Positions 11,815 to 20,233 of a DNA stretch of 64,000 nt are shown one piece after another (the stretch's first letter is position 1; every line of letters begins with the position of its first letter). Source of the DNA: Clostridiaceae bacterium. Lineage in GTDB: Bacteria; Bacillota; Clostridia; Oscillospirales; Acutalibacteraceae. A program made the position numbers and the translations under genes. The stretch lies in contig JAEEWM010000004.1 in NCBI GenBank assembly GCA_016287385.1, positions 140,336 through 204,335 on the forward strand, read 5' to 3'. The notes beneath the pieces are model-generated. The model ran no database searches, had not been told where the DNA came from, and saw only the letters and a list, made by a program, of their open reading frames with translations.

Positions 11815-11843
11815 TTGACTGCGTGTATATCATATGTTAAAAT
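11815..11843 (+). promoter_or_regulatory. SigA promoter for the small dockerin gene
   Basis: TTGACT (11815-11820), a 17-base spacer and TAAAAT (11838-11843), about 60 bases before the start codon. The two divergent promoters are separated by only 24 bases, so their polymerase footprints probably interfere. Confidence 0.85.
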
Positions 11844-11904
11844 ATCAATGCAGGTTTTTACGCTGCGCATAAATACACAACGTTAGTTTTTTGGAGGGTT
11901 CGGG

Positions 11905-12555
11905 ATGAAATATTTCAGCAAAGTTTTGGCACTTATACTTTCTGTATCGTTACTGTTTTCTTTTTCCGTTTTAACTGTTACGGTCAATGCCGAACAGGGT
12001 GATTATACAGGCGGAACCGAACCGATTGATCACGAGCATAACTATGTACCGCAGGTGATCAACCCTACCTGCACCGAAAAAGGTTACACGGTTTATACCT
12101 GCTCAATATGTCACGATACTTATATCGCGGATTATACTGATACTATCGACCATACAACCGGCGAATGGATTACCGATTCGGAAAAGCACTGGCACGTATG
12201 TACCTCCTGCACCGTAACCCTTGACGAGGCGCCGCACAGTTATGAATGGGTGGTAACCAAACCCGCAACAGCCGAAGAGACCGGTCTTAAAGAGGAGATT
12301 TGTTCGGTGTGCGGTCATAAGTCGGGTCAGAGTCAAGTGATACCGGTGTCGGCCGGCGGGCATATCCCCGGCGATATCAACGGCGACGGTAATCTTAACA
12401 ATAAGGACCTGACAAGGCTTTTCCAGTACCTTTCCGACTGGGATGTTGAAGTGAATTCAGAAGCGCTCGACGTTAACGGCGACGGCAGTGTAAACAACAA
12501 GGACCTGACAAGGCTTTTCCAGTACCTTTCCGATTGGGATGTTGAAATCCACTGA
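11905..12555 (+). CDS. Small secreted dockerin protein with Cys-pair modules
   Basis: A 216-residue exported protein. Residues 1-29 form a signal peptide (MKYFSKVLALILSVSLLF, ending NAEQ). Residues 38-150 hold three Cys-x2-Cys modules (CSICHD, CTSCTV, CSVCGH), each preceded by His-rich or Pro-Thr-Cys-Thr-Glu segments. This pattern is common in gut Firmicute surface proteins and of unknown role. Residues 155-216 form a type I dockerin with two F-hand calcium loops, GDINGDGNLNNKDL and LDVNGDGSVNNKDL, each followed by TRLFQYLSDWDVE. Dockerins bind cohesin modules on scaffoldins or the cell wall. No catalytic domain is present, so it may be an adaptor or binding subunit. Its C-terminal half closely matches that of the protein at 37452-41234. 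Confidence 0.9.
   Translation: MKYFSKVLALILSVSLLFSFSVLTVTVNAEQGDYTGGTEPIDHEHNYVPQVINPTCTEKGYTVYTCSICHDTYIADYTDTIDHTTGEWITDSEKHWHVCTSCTVTLDEAPHSYEWVVTKPATAEETGLKEEICSVCGHKSGQSQVIPVSAGGHIPGDINGDGNLNNKDLTRLFQYLSDWDVEVNSEALDVNGDGSVNNKDLTRLFQYLSDWDVEIH
12372..12549 (+). repeat. Tandem duplication encoding the two dockerin F-hands
   Basis: Two copies 96 bases (32 codons) apart, from AACGGCGACGG at 12379 and at 12475. The stretch AAGGACCTGACAAGGC and what follows is almost identical at DNA level, showing a recent or gene-converted duplication. Confidence 0.85.
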
Positions 12556-12573
12556 TAAATATTTATCTTTCAG

Positions 12574-12600
12574 GCGGTGAGTTTCCTCACCGCTTTTTCT
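12574..12600 (+). terminator. Rho-independent terminator after the small dockerin gene
   Basis: GCGGTGAG and CTCACCGC pair around TTTC and are followed by TTTTTCTTT. It isolates the dockerin gene from the next promoter at 12613. Confidence 0.95.
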
Positions 12601-12612
12601 TTATATTTAATA

Positions 12613-12641
12613 TTGTATTTCTTTGATATCTGTGCTATAAT
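12613..12641 (+). promoter_or_regulatory. SigA promoter for the LTA-synthase-like gene
   Basis: TTGTAT (12613-12618), a 17-base spacer and a perfect TATAAT (12636-12641), about 32 bases before the start codon. Confidence 0.85.
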
Positions 12642-12672
12642 ACACCTATAATTTTTCGGAAAGAGATGTTCT

Positions 12673-14856
12673 ATGAGCGGTTCGGTTGTTGCATTCAAAA
12701 AACATCGGTTCAAAAGCTTTTTTTACAATTTCGGTGATTGGTGTAAAGAAAATATAACTGTATCAAGAAGTAAATCCGGCACGATCACCGGCGCTGTTCT
12801 TGCTTGTGTATTGACTGTTTTTACTTTAATCGGCAGTTCATCTTTTATAACTCTGAACAATTATTCACGTTGGATCCTGCTTGCGATCGCTTTTATGCTG
12901 CCGGTTCTTATCGGTGTTGCCTGTGCGTACAGAATATCACTAAAAGAAGAACGCCACCAAAAGGCATTCAGTATTATTCTTGTTTTCCTGCTGCCTATTG
13001 TCACTATCACAATGACTGAATGCTTTAACGGCGTTTTCATCTATGATATGACGTATCTCGGCTTCTTCGCAAATTACGCGCTGTTTATGGTGCTTTACTT
13101 CCTGTTTTTTGCGTTAAGCGGCAGTATACGGTTTTGTATCTTTGCCATAAACCCGGTTATGTACGGGCTTGCCCTTACCCACGCGTATATTCTTGATTTT
13201 CGCGGAACTCCGTTTTTGCCGATGGATTTCCTCGGCTTCAAGACGGCTATGAACGTTGCCGGCACGTATAATTTCCGTTTACTGTATAACGTGATTTTAG
13301 GCACGTATCTTATGATACTTCTGGCAATTATCGGCGTTAAAATAAATACGCCGAAGTTCAATTCAACATTCAGGCTCGCGGTTCGCGGATTTATGGGTGT
13401 GTTTGCCGGTACGGTCATAATTCTGTTTTACTTCACTTCGGTATTCGTAAACGCGGGCGTTAAGCCCGACTTCTGGAATCAGTCGCGCGGCTACAAAAAT
13501 TACGGTTTTGCGTTTTCCTTTATCGGCAACACTAAATACCTGTTTGTCTCAGCGCCAAAGGGATATAACGCCAGCGAAATCGGTGATTATTTTAAGAGCG
13601 TACCGGAGGATGACGGTACAAAACCGGTAATAATCCCGTCGGAATCAGCACCGAATATTATTTGTATTATGAATGAGTCGCTTGCCGACTTAAAGATACT
13701 CGGCGATTTTGAAACAAACATTGATTATATGCCCTTTATGCATAATCTTACCGAGAATACTATCAAAGGCAATTTGTACGTACCTGTCGTCGGCGCCGGC
13801 ACGTCTAACACCGAATTTGAGTTTCTTACCGGCAACTCCGTCGCTTTCCTGCCCGCCGGCAGTAACGCGTATATGCTGTATATCAAAGATTATATGCCTT
13901 CGCTTGTGTCAACGCTTGCTTCACAGGGGTATTCCTCTATGGCGATGCACCCGTACTATGCCTCCGGCTGGAACAGGACAAACGTTTATAAATATATGGG
14001 CTTTAACAAGTTTATCAGTCTTGAAAACCTTATAGATATGACCATTCTGAAGGACTATACAAACAACGGCAACAATAACCCCGATTACTTCCAGGCGCTG
14101 ATTGAACAGAACTATCCCGACCGCAGTAATATGCTGATAAGGCAGTATGTAAGCGATTCATATAACTATAAGCTTATAATTGAAGATTTTGAAAACCGAG
14201 ATAAATCCTTGCCGTATTTCGCGTTCAACGTAACCATGCAGAATCACGGCGGTTATACTATAGACGCCGCGAATTTTGATGAGTGTATTTCCATTACCTC
14301 CGCCGCGACGTATTATCCGAAAGCAAGCAAATATCTGTCTTTAATCAAGGCGAGTGACGATGCTTTTGAAGAACTGATTACTTACTTTAAGAATATTGAC
14401 GAACCCACGATAATATGTATGTTCGGCGATCATCATCCGTCCGTTGAGCCGGAATTCATATCGGAAATAATGGGCGTAAACAGCTTAAACGAGCTTTCGC
14501 TCGAACAGGTACAGCAACGCCATATCACCCCGTTCTTTATCTGGGCAAATTATGATATTGAGGAGCAGTATATTGAAAAGATCAGTTCAAATTATCTTTC
14601 GTGTCTGCTTTTGAATGTTGCCGGTCTTAAACTTACCGATTACGATAAATACCTTGTCAATCTGTACGAAACCCTGCCGGTTATTGATTCTATCGGTTAT
14701 ATTGACAATGATAACAATTATTACCGTCTCGGCGAAGAAACGCAGTATACCGAACTTTTGAATCAGTACGAAAAAATACAGTACAATCTGATATTTGATA
14801 AAAAGAACAAGCAGGCAAAGTATTTTTACCTTACAGAAACAGAAGAACCGCAATAA
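12673..14856 (+). CDS. LTA synthase family membrane sulfatase-fold phosphotransferase
   Basis: This family transfers glycerol-phosphate from phosphatidylglycerol onto cell-surface polymers. The 727-residue protein has five to six N-terminal membrane helices (about 40-255) and an extracellular sulfatase-fold domain (about 320-650). The nucleophile is probably T377 in GAGTSNTEFEF, aligned with the catalytic Thr of LtaS (TSDSEF). Metal-ligand motifs are visible as MNESLADL, TMQNHGGY and MFGDHHPS. It is longer than LtaS of Staphylococcus and belongs to the broader MdoB/LtaS group, so the polymer made could be lipoteichoic acid or another phosphoglycerol-modified glycan. It has its own promoter, and a Nudix gene follows 10 bp later. 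Confidence 0.9.
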   Translation: MSGSVVAFKKHRFKSFFYNFGDWCKENITVSRSKSGTITGAVLACVLTVFTLIGSSSFITLNNYSRWILLAIAFMLPVLIGVACAYRISLKEERHQKAFSIILVFLLPIVTITMTECFNGVFIYDMTYLGFFANYALFMVLYFLFFALSGSIRFCIFAINPVMYGLALTHAYILDFRGTPFLPMDFLGFKTAMNVAGTYNFRLLYNVILGTYLMILLAIIGVKINTPKFNSTFRLAVRGFMGVFAGTVIILFYFTSVFVNAGVKPDFWNQSRGYKNYGFAFSFIGNTKYLFVSAPKGYNASEIGDYFKSVPEDDGTKPVIIPSESAPNIICIMNESLADLKILGDFETNIDYMPFMHNLTENTIKGNLYVPVVGAGTSNTEFEFLTGNSVAFLPAGSNAYMLYIKDYMPSLVSTLASQGYSSMAMHPYYASGWNRTNVYKYMGFNKFISLENLIDMTILKDYTNNGNNNPDYFQALIEQNYPDRSNMLIRQYVSDSYNYKLIIEDFENRDKSLPYFAFNVTMQNHGGYTIDAANFDECISITSAATYYPKASKYLSLIKASDDAFEELITYFKNIDEPTIICMFGDHHPSVEPEFISEIMGVNSLNELSLEQVQQRHITPFFIWANYDIEEQYIEKISSNYLSCLLLNVAGLKLTDYDKYLVNLYETLPVIDSIGYIDNDNNYYRLGEETQYTELLNQYEKIQYNLIFDKKNKQAKYFYLTETEEPQ

Positions 14857-14866
14857 GAGGGACGCT

Positions 14867-15352
14867 ATGCGTAATACCACACTGTGTCACATTGAACGCG
14901 ACGGTAAATACCTGATGCTTCACAGAGTTAAAAAAGAAAACGACCTTAACCGTGATAAGTGGGTCGGTATAGGCGGCAAATTCGAGGAAAACGAAAGTCC
15001 CGAGCAGTGCAACGCCCGCGAGGTATTTGAAGAAACAGGACTTACGCTTAATGATGCGAAATATCGCTGCGTAGTAACGTTTGTATCCGATATCTGGGAA
15101 AGCGAGCTTATGCACGTATTTACCGCTGCTGATTTTTCCGGTCAGATTAAAGAGTGTGACGAGGGCGAGCTCGTATGGGTAGATAAAGCCGCCGTATATT
15201 CCCTGCCTGTATGGGAGGGGGACAAAATTTTCCTGCGGCTCATTGAAAATCCTTGTCAGCCCTTCTTCTCACTTCGGCTTGAATATAAAGGCGATACGCT
15301 TATAAGCGCCGTGCTTGACGGCAAAAATATTGATTTCAAGGAGTATTTATGA
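14867..15352 (+). CDS. Nudix hydrolase, MutT / 8-oxo-dGTP diphosphatase type
   Basis: A 161-residue Nudix enzyme that hydrolyses nucleoside diphosphate-linked substrates, probably oxidised dNTPs. The Nudix box G-x5-E-x7-REVFEETGL is complete at about residues 38-60. The wording RDKWVGIGGKFEENESPEQC is typical of MutT/YtkD-like 8-oxo-dGTPases. I start at the ATG at 14867, which has AGAGGGA just upstream. A longer reading to 14795 would overlap the preceding gene. Its stop overlaps the next start as ATGA, so it is translationally coupled to the LOG gene. Confidence 0.9.
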   Translation: MRNTTLCHIERDGKYLMLHRVKKENDLNRDKWVGIGGKFEENESPEQCNAREVFEETGLTLNDAKYRCVVTFVSDIWESELMHVFTAADFSGQIKECDEGELVWVDKAAVYSLPVWEGDKIFLRLIENPCQPFFSLRLEYKGDTLISAVLDGKNIDFKEYL

Positions 15353-15882
15353 ATATTTGTATTTACGGTTCGGCGCACGATGAAATTGATAAATCTTTTC
15401 TTGACGCGGGCGAACGGCTCGGAAAACAACTGGCGCTTGCGGGTCATACTTTGATATTCGGCGGCGGCGCTTGCGGTATGATGGGCGCGATAGCGCGCGG
15501 TATGAGAGAATGCGGCGGCAGGATAATAGGTATATCACCGGAGTTTTTTAACGTTGACGGCGTCCTTTTTGACGACTGTACGGAAATGATTTATACCGCC
15601 GATATGCGTTCACGAAAAGAAAAACTTGAAGATATGGCAGACGCGATTATAGTAACGCCGGGCGGTATCGGAACAATGGATGAGTTTTTTGAAACAATGT
15701 CGCTTAAACAGCTTAAAATCATGAATAAACCGCTTGTTATTTTTAACATAAACGGGTTTTATGATAATCTCATAGCTTTGCTTGAAAACAGTAAGAATAA
15801 ATACTTTATCGCACCCGACGATTTGGATTTATACTTTGTTTCGGACAGTATTTCAAAAATACTTGATTATCTGAGTAAATAA
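15349..15882 (+). CDS. LOG family protein (TIGR00730 type nucleotide phosphoribohydrolase)
   Basis: LOG proteins release free bases from nucleoside 5'-monophosphates. The best-known members activate plant cytokinins. In bacteria the physiological substrate is usually unknown. The 177-residue Rossmann-fold protein has the two family signatures: FGGGACGMMGAIA near residue 40 and PGGIGTMDEFFE near residue 105, with the catalytic MRSRKEKL Arg pair between them. It overlaps the Nudix gene by 4 bases. The pairing of a Nudix enzyme and LOG suggests shared nucleotide clean-up, which is inference. Confidence 0.92.
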   Translation: MNICIYGSAHDEIDKSFLDAGERLGKQLALAGHTLIFGGGACGMMGAIARGMRECGGRIIGISPEFFNVDGVLFDDCTEMIYTADMRSRKEKLEDMADAIIVTPGGIGTMDEFFETMSLKQLKIMNKPLVIFNINGFYDNLIALLENSKNKYFIAPDDLDLYFVSDSISKILDYLSK

Positions 15883-15921
15883 AAGACGCGGGGCATAACC
15901 CGCACCGTTTATTAAAAATTC

Positions 15922-15950
15922 AAGCGCAGGCGTTTTGCCTGCGCTTTTTA
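15922..15950. terminator. Bidirectional Rho-independent terminator
   Basis: AAGCGCAGGC and GCCTGCGCTT pair around GTTTT. T-runs follow on both strands (TTTTTA on plus, GAATTTTTAA on minus). It separates the convergent LOG gene and ligA. Confidence 0.93.
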
Positions 15951-17921
15951 TCATTCTATCATTTCTTTGAATTGTTGCTCGTCAATAACCTTTACGCCGA
16001 GCGCGTTGGCTTTATCCAGTTTACTGCCCGCCTCTTCACCGGCTAAAACATAATCTGTTTTTTTGGATACAGATGATGAAACTTTACCGCCGTGCGACTC
16101 AATAATCTCAGCCGCGGCGCTCCTCGTATATGTGGGCAGCGTTCCCGTCAAAACAAAGGTCAATCCGGCAAAGCGGTCATCCGCCGTCTGCCTCGTAGAC
16201 TCGGTGTTTACACCGCACGCTTTAAGTTCTGATATCATTTCCCTTGTTTCATCGAGCGAGAAAAACTCAACAGCGGACTCCGCGAGCACACTGCCGAAGC
16301 CCGGTATGCTTTCGAGGTCTTCCCTGCTTGCCGCCGTAATCTCATCAATGCTTTGATAATTATCGGTAAGCAGTTTTGCCGCGCCGGCGCCGATATGACG
16401 GATACCGAGAGCTGTTATCAGCTTTGACAAATCATTGCTTTTGGATTTTTCAATGGCGTTGCGCAGATTGTCAGCGGATTTCTCTCCTACTCTGTCAAGA
16501 CGTTTTACCGCCTCAAAATCAAGTTTATATATATCAACAATGTTTTTTATCAGACCGGCGCCGAGCAGTTGTTCAAGCATCGCGGGTCCGAGACCTTCAA
16601 TATCCATAGCGTCGCGCGAAGTAAAATGAATAAGATGTCTGAGTATCTGCGCGGGGCATTCTGCGTTGGTGCAGTGAATAACCGCCTCGCCCTCCTCGCG
16701 GAATACCGGAGCACCGCAGGAAGGACAGACGTCAGGCATTTTGAATATCGCGGAATCCGCCGCGTGGCGGCTGACCGCCACGACCTCCGGTATTATTTCA
16801 CCGGCTTTTCTTACAACAATCGTATCGCCGATGCCTATCTGCTTTTCATTTATGAAATCCTCATTATGAAGTACGGCACGGCTGACTGTAGTCCCCGCAA
16901 GCTCGACGGGGTCGAATACGGCAGTGGGAGTAAGTGCGCCCGTTCTGCCTACGTTTATTTCAATATCGCGCAAAATAGTTTCTTTTTCTTCAGGAGGATA
17001 TTTGAAAGCAACCGCCCACTTAGGAAATTTTGCCGTGCTTCCGAGTTCGGTTCTGTAATCGAGATTATCAACCTTTACGACCGCACCGTCGATATCAAAA
17101 TCAAGCTCGCCGCGTGTATTTCCTATGCGCTCAATTTCTTCTATAACGCTTTCTATGTCGGAACAGGATTTATAACTCGGAAGAACAGAAAACCCGAGGG
17201 ACGCCAAAAAATCAAGCGATTTTATATGTGAACGGAACTCTTTCCCCTCTATTCTTTGTATATTGAATATAAAAATCGCAAGACCGCGTTCTTTGACGAC
17301 CGCCGAATTCTTCTGACGCAGTGTGCCCGCCGCCGCGTTTCGAGGATTTTTCGCCGGCTTTTCGCCGAGTATTTCCTGGCGTTCAACCAGTTTAATAAAC
17401 GAATCTCTCGGCATATATACTTCGCCGCGCACTTCAAGTTCACCGTCAAAGTCAATGTGCCTTGGAACAGATGCTATTTGTAAAATATTTGAGGTGACGT
17501 CCTCACCGGTTACGCCGTCGCCTCTCGTTGAGCCGCGCACAAGTTTGCCGGATGAGTATTCAAGCGAAACCGATAACCCGTCAATTTTGGGTTCGACCGA
17601 ATAAACCGTACGTGTTTTATCAATTCTGCCGTCAAAATCACGAAGCTCGTCAAGGCTGAAAACATCCTGCAGACTTTCCATTTTAACGGAGTGCACTACC
17701 GGTGAAAACAACGTATTCGCGTTTCCGCCTACCGTCTGCGTCGGAGAATCGGGCGATATCAGCTCGGGAAATTCTTTTTCGAGCGACTTCAACTCTCTTG
17801 TCAGCGCGTCATACTCATAGTCCTCAATTTCGGGCGCGTCCTGATTATAGTATAAGTTGTTATGATATCTTATCTCACCGGTCAATTGCAAGATTCGTTT
17901 TTTAGCTTCCTCAAAATTCAT
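15951..17921 (-). CDS. ligA: NAD+-dependent DNA ligase
   Basis: LigA seals nicks in DNA during replication and repair. The 656-residue protein has the full order: Ia domain (YYxxD motif as HNNLYYNQDAPEI), adenylation domain with the nucleophile K112 in EPKIDGLS, OB fold, Cys4 zinc finger (CPSCGAPV, then CTNAECPAQ), helix-hairpin-helix repeats, and a C-terminal BRCT domain (FAGLTFVLTGTLPTYTRSAA). I start at the ATG at 17921 with GGAGG 6 bases upstream, because the longer reading overlaps yunB. It follows yunB by 16 bp and is probably co-transcribed with it. Confidence 0.98.
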   Translation of the reverse strand: MNFEEAKKRILQLTGEIRYHNNLYYNQDAPEIEDYEYDALTRELKSLEKEFPELISPDSPTQTVGGNANTLFSPVVHSVKMESLQDVFSLDELRDFDGRIDKTRTVYSVEPKIDGLSVSLEYSSGKLVRGSTRGDGVTGEDVTSNILQIASVPRHIDFDGELEVRGEVYMPRDSFIKLVERQEILGEKPAKNPRNAAAGTLRQKNSAVVKERGLAIFIFNIQRIEGKEFRSHIKSLDFLASLGFSVLPSYKSCSDIESVIEEIERIGNTRGELDFDIDGAVVKVDNLDYRTELGSTAKFPKWAVAFKYPPEEKETILRDIEINVGRTGALTPTAVFDPVELAGTTVSRAVLHNEDFINEKQIGIGDTIVVRKAGEIIPEVVAVSRHAADSAIFKMPDVCPSCGAPVFREEGEAVIHCTNAECPAQILRHLIHFTSRDAMDIEGLGPAMLEQLLGAGLIKNIVDIYKLDFEAVKRLDRVGEKSADNLRNAIEKSKSNDLSKLITALGIRHIGAGAAKLLTDNYQSIDEITAASREDLESIPGFGSVLAESAVEFFSLDETREMISELKACGVNTESTRQTADDRFAGLTFVLTGTLPTYTRSAAAEIIESHGGKVSSSVSKKTDYVLAGEEAGSKLDKANALGVKVIDEQQFKEMIE

Positions 17922-17937
17922 ATAAACCTCCGTGATT

Positions 17938-18609
17938 TTAATCGGAAAAATTAAATATATCGTCGGCAACGTTACTGGCGGGCGTTTCAATTACATTTGT
18001 AAAACTGTCAGGCACTTTACCGGAAATTACCGTTTGAGCCGCAACAGCCGAAAGGTCGACCGAAAAAGTATTGTTTGCGCCGGGCACTAAAACTCCGCAG
18101 GATAAATTTGCATTTATGACAATTTGATGAAAAATACTGTTAATACCCGCAGAAGTAAACTTGCTTTCAAAATTAAGTACCGGCACATGCGAATACTGCA
18201 TTTTGAATTTCAGCGCCGGCCCGCAGCCGCTTAAATATTCGCCGCCGAGTAATGTGCCAATCGGTATCTCTACGGTGCGGTTTTCGTTTTCGGCAAGATA
18301 TTCGCCTATTTGCCGCGAGATTTCCGCGCGCAAAAGGTTCAGCTTCTGATAGTCTATTTCAATACTGCAAACCGAATTGCCGGAGTCCCGGACAATTACC
18401 GCGATATCGTTATATCCGTAATCGAGTTCGGTAATTGCAGACTTTACCGCGCCGTCAAAAGCGGAAATCATCTGTGCCTTCGCTTTGCTTTGAGCGTAGG
18501 CGATAATGACGGGCCGCGCCCTTAAAAACAGGATAACAAGCGCCGCAAGCAGTGATGTCAGAAGAATCAGCCAGCGCGCAAGTACGAGTTTGATATCGGC
18601 CTTTTTCAT
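17938..18609 (-). CDS. yunB: Sporulation protein YunB
   Basis: YunB is a SigE-dependent sporulation protein needed for normal spore envelope assembly in Bacillus. Its biochemical role is unknown. The 223-residue protein has one N-terminal membrane helix (about 9-30) and an outside domain. Family-typical segments are IPIGTLLGGEYLSGCGP, FESKFTSAGINSIFHQI and the late ETVI/GKVP-like stretch, here AAQTVISGKVPDSFTNV. It lies upstream of ligA on the same strand and divergent from sigK. The promoter between 18610 and 18737 could not be assigned by eye. Confidence 0.9.
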   Translation of the reverse strand: MKKADIKLVLARWLILLTSLLAALVILFLRARPVIIAYAQSKAKAQMISAFDGAVKSAITELDYGYNDIAVIVRDSGNSVCSIEIDYQKLNLLRAEISRQIGEYLAENENRTVEIPIGTLLGGEYLSGCGPALKFKMQYSHVPVLNFESKFTSAGINSIFHQIVINANLSCGVLVPGANNTFSVDLSAVAAQTVISGKVPDSFTNVIETPASNVADDIFNFSD

Positions 18610-18737
18610 AATACCGCCCCCACATACATAGTACGCGCAAGACGGCGGGTTGACATTTATATTTTAACACAAACCGATTATTTTAACAACGTACAACCAT
18701 ATAAAAGCATATAGTTATTCTGTCGGGAGATGATTAT

Positions 18738-19415
18738 ATGTTAAAAATGTTAGCGGAAATAATCAGCCGCATATTTTATCTGGCACTGCACGTTACGAGC
18801 CCCGGCTCATTCCCCGCGCCGCTGAGTGCTAAAAAAGAAAAAGAATTGATAAAGCTTTCCGCGACCGGAGATACTGCCGCGAGGAATAAACTTGTAGAGC
18901 ATAATCTGCGGCTTGTGGCGCACATTGTAAAAAAATACTACGCTTCGGGTTGTGAGCAGGACGACCTGATATCAATCGGTACTATAGGTCTTATAAAAGC
19001 AATATCAACATTTAACGATGAAAAAGGCATACGGCTTGCGACATACGCAGCAAGATGTATTGAGAATGAAATACTGATGTACTTCAGAAATCTCAAAAAA
19101 ACCGCGCAGGACGTATACATCAGCGACCCGATCGAAACCGACAAGGAGGGAAACACGCTGACCCTCATCGATGTAATAGCGGACGATGGGGATATTGCCG
19201 AGGAAATCGATAAAAAAATGAAAATACGAAAGCTTCGGTCTATAATAAGCGGCGTACTCGATGAACGCGAACTGAAAATAATTAAATTGCGATACGGACT
19301 TTCCGGCGAAGAAGAGCTTACGCAGCGCGAGGTAGCAAAGCTTATGGGGATTTCAAGAAGCTATGTTTCAAGAATCGAAAAAGCCGCGCTTGAAAAGTTA
19401 AGAGCTAAGTTTTAA
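18738..19415 (+). CDS. sigK: RNA polymerase sporulation sigma factor SigK
   Basis: SigK directs late mother-cell transcription for coat and spore release. The 225-residue protein has a short hydrophobic pro-sequence (about residues 1-20, IISRIFYLALHVT) that in the family is cleaved to activate it. Region 2 follows (EHNLRLVAHIVKKYY, DLISIGTIGLIKAI, LATYAARCIENEI), then the helix-turn-helix of region 4 (ELTQREVAKLMGISRSYVSRIEK). The frame is continuous, so there is no skin-like element inserted in this copy. GGGAGATG precedes the ATG. The stop overlaps the end of the convergent membrane protein gene by 4 bases. SigE is the nearest relative, but the N-terminus and the YISDPI segment fit SigK better. 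Confidence 0.95.
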   Translation: MLKMLAEIISRIFYLALHVTSPGSFPAPLSAKKEKELIKLSATGDTAARNKLVEHNLRLVAHIVKKYYASGCEQDDLISIGTIGLIKAISTFNDEKGIRLATYAARCIENEILMYFRNLKKTAQDVYISDPIETDKEGNTLTLIDVIADDGDIAEEIDKKMKIRKLRSIISGVLDERELKIIKLRYGLSGEEELTQREVAKLMGISRSYVSRIEKAALEKLRAKF

Positions 19416-20113
19416 GTCTTATGCCTATTTTGAATTTTTTTATAAATCAACAAGCCTATACCGCTTACCGCGAGTGTGATAACAAGTACCAGCACCGCGA
19501 TTTCATAGCGTTTACTGCTTAAAGCGTTACCGGTCAGGACCGAAGTTACAAGCGACGGAAGCCTTGCGAGGGTAGTAATCATCAGCCATACCGAAAGCTT
19601 CATATCGGTAAGGCCGACAAAATACGTCAGCAAGTCCTTAGGCGTACCGGGAATAAGAAATACGATAAACGAAACTGTATTCAGCCGGCGTGAGTTCTGA
19701 AGGAATTTAAGCTCGCGTATCTTTTCTATCGGAAAAAAGACTTCAACTATCCGCACGCCGAATTTGCGGACGAACAGAAAAACAATCATACCGCCCAGGG
19801 CGAAGCCTATCATACAGTCAACACAGCCGCGTACCGGATGAAAGGCGTATCCGGCGGCAATTTCAAACGGCTCACCCGGTATAAAAGCAATTATCATTTG
19901 AAAAATTATCATACAAATAAAGACGATATCGCTCAGGATTCCGTGCCCTTTAACGAACTCCTTAAACTTGTCCGGGTCGTTAATGAATTCTATCAGAGGT
20001 CTGCCCACAAGCCAGGCGATAGCGCCGCTGAAAATCAAGATAAGAATTATTGCGATTACCGTTATTATTCGCTTTTGCTTTACGGAAAAGCGAGATTCAT
20101 CAATATTTTTCAA
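19412..20113 (-). CDS. TVP38/TMEM64 (VTT domain) membrane protein
   Basis: A 233-residue protein with about six membrane helices, member of the SNARE-associated/DedA-like VTT family, thought to move or scramble lipids. The core motif is visible as FIPGEPFEIAAGYAFHPVRG near residue 80 and FLIPGTPKDLLTYFVGLT near residue 150. In both, the Gly-x-Pro and Pro-Gly-x-Pro re-entrant elements are conserved. The start is a TTG at 20113 with GGAG about 10 bases upstream; no ATG or GTG fits near it. It converges on sigK with a 4-base overlap. Confidence 0.9.
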   Translation of the reverse strand: MKNIDESRFSVKQKRIITVIAIILILIFSGAIAWLVGRPLIEFINDPDKFKEFVKGHGILSDIVFICMIIFQMIIAFIPGEPFEIAAGYAFHPVRGCVDCMIGFALGGMIVFLFVRKFGVRIVEVFFPIEKIRELKFLQNSRRLNTVSFIVFLIPGTPKDLLTYFVGLTDMKLSVWLMITTLARLPSLVTSVLTGNALSSKRYEIAVLVLVITLAVSGIGLLIYKKIQNRHKT

Positions 20114-20178
20114 CTATATCAGCTCCGAAGTTATTATACAACATATCCGCGTCTAAAAAAAGTATATTTTGTTAAAAG

Positions 20179-20207
20179 TTGCATTTTTTCAAAAAAAATG
20201 ATAAAAT
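20179..20207 (+). promoter_or_regulatory. SigA promoter for the Xer-type recombinase
   Basis: TTGCAT (20179-20184), a 17-base A/T-rich spacer and TAAAAT (20202-20207), about 26 bases before the GTG start. Confidence 0.8.
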
Positions 20208-20233
20208 AGCAAAAAAGTGAAAGGAGCGGTTAT

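Noticed and set aside
18738..19415. skin-type element interrupting sigK
   Set aside because: The sigK frame is continuous and of normal length.
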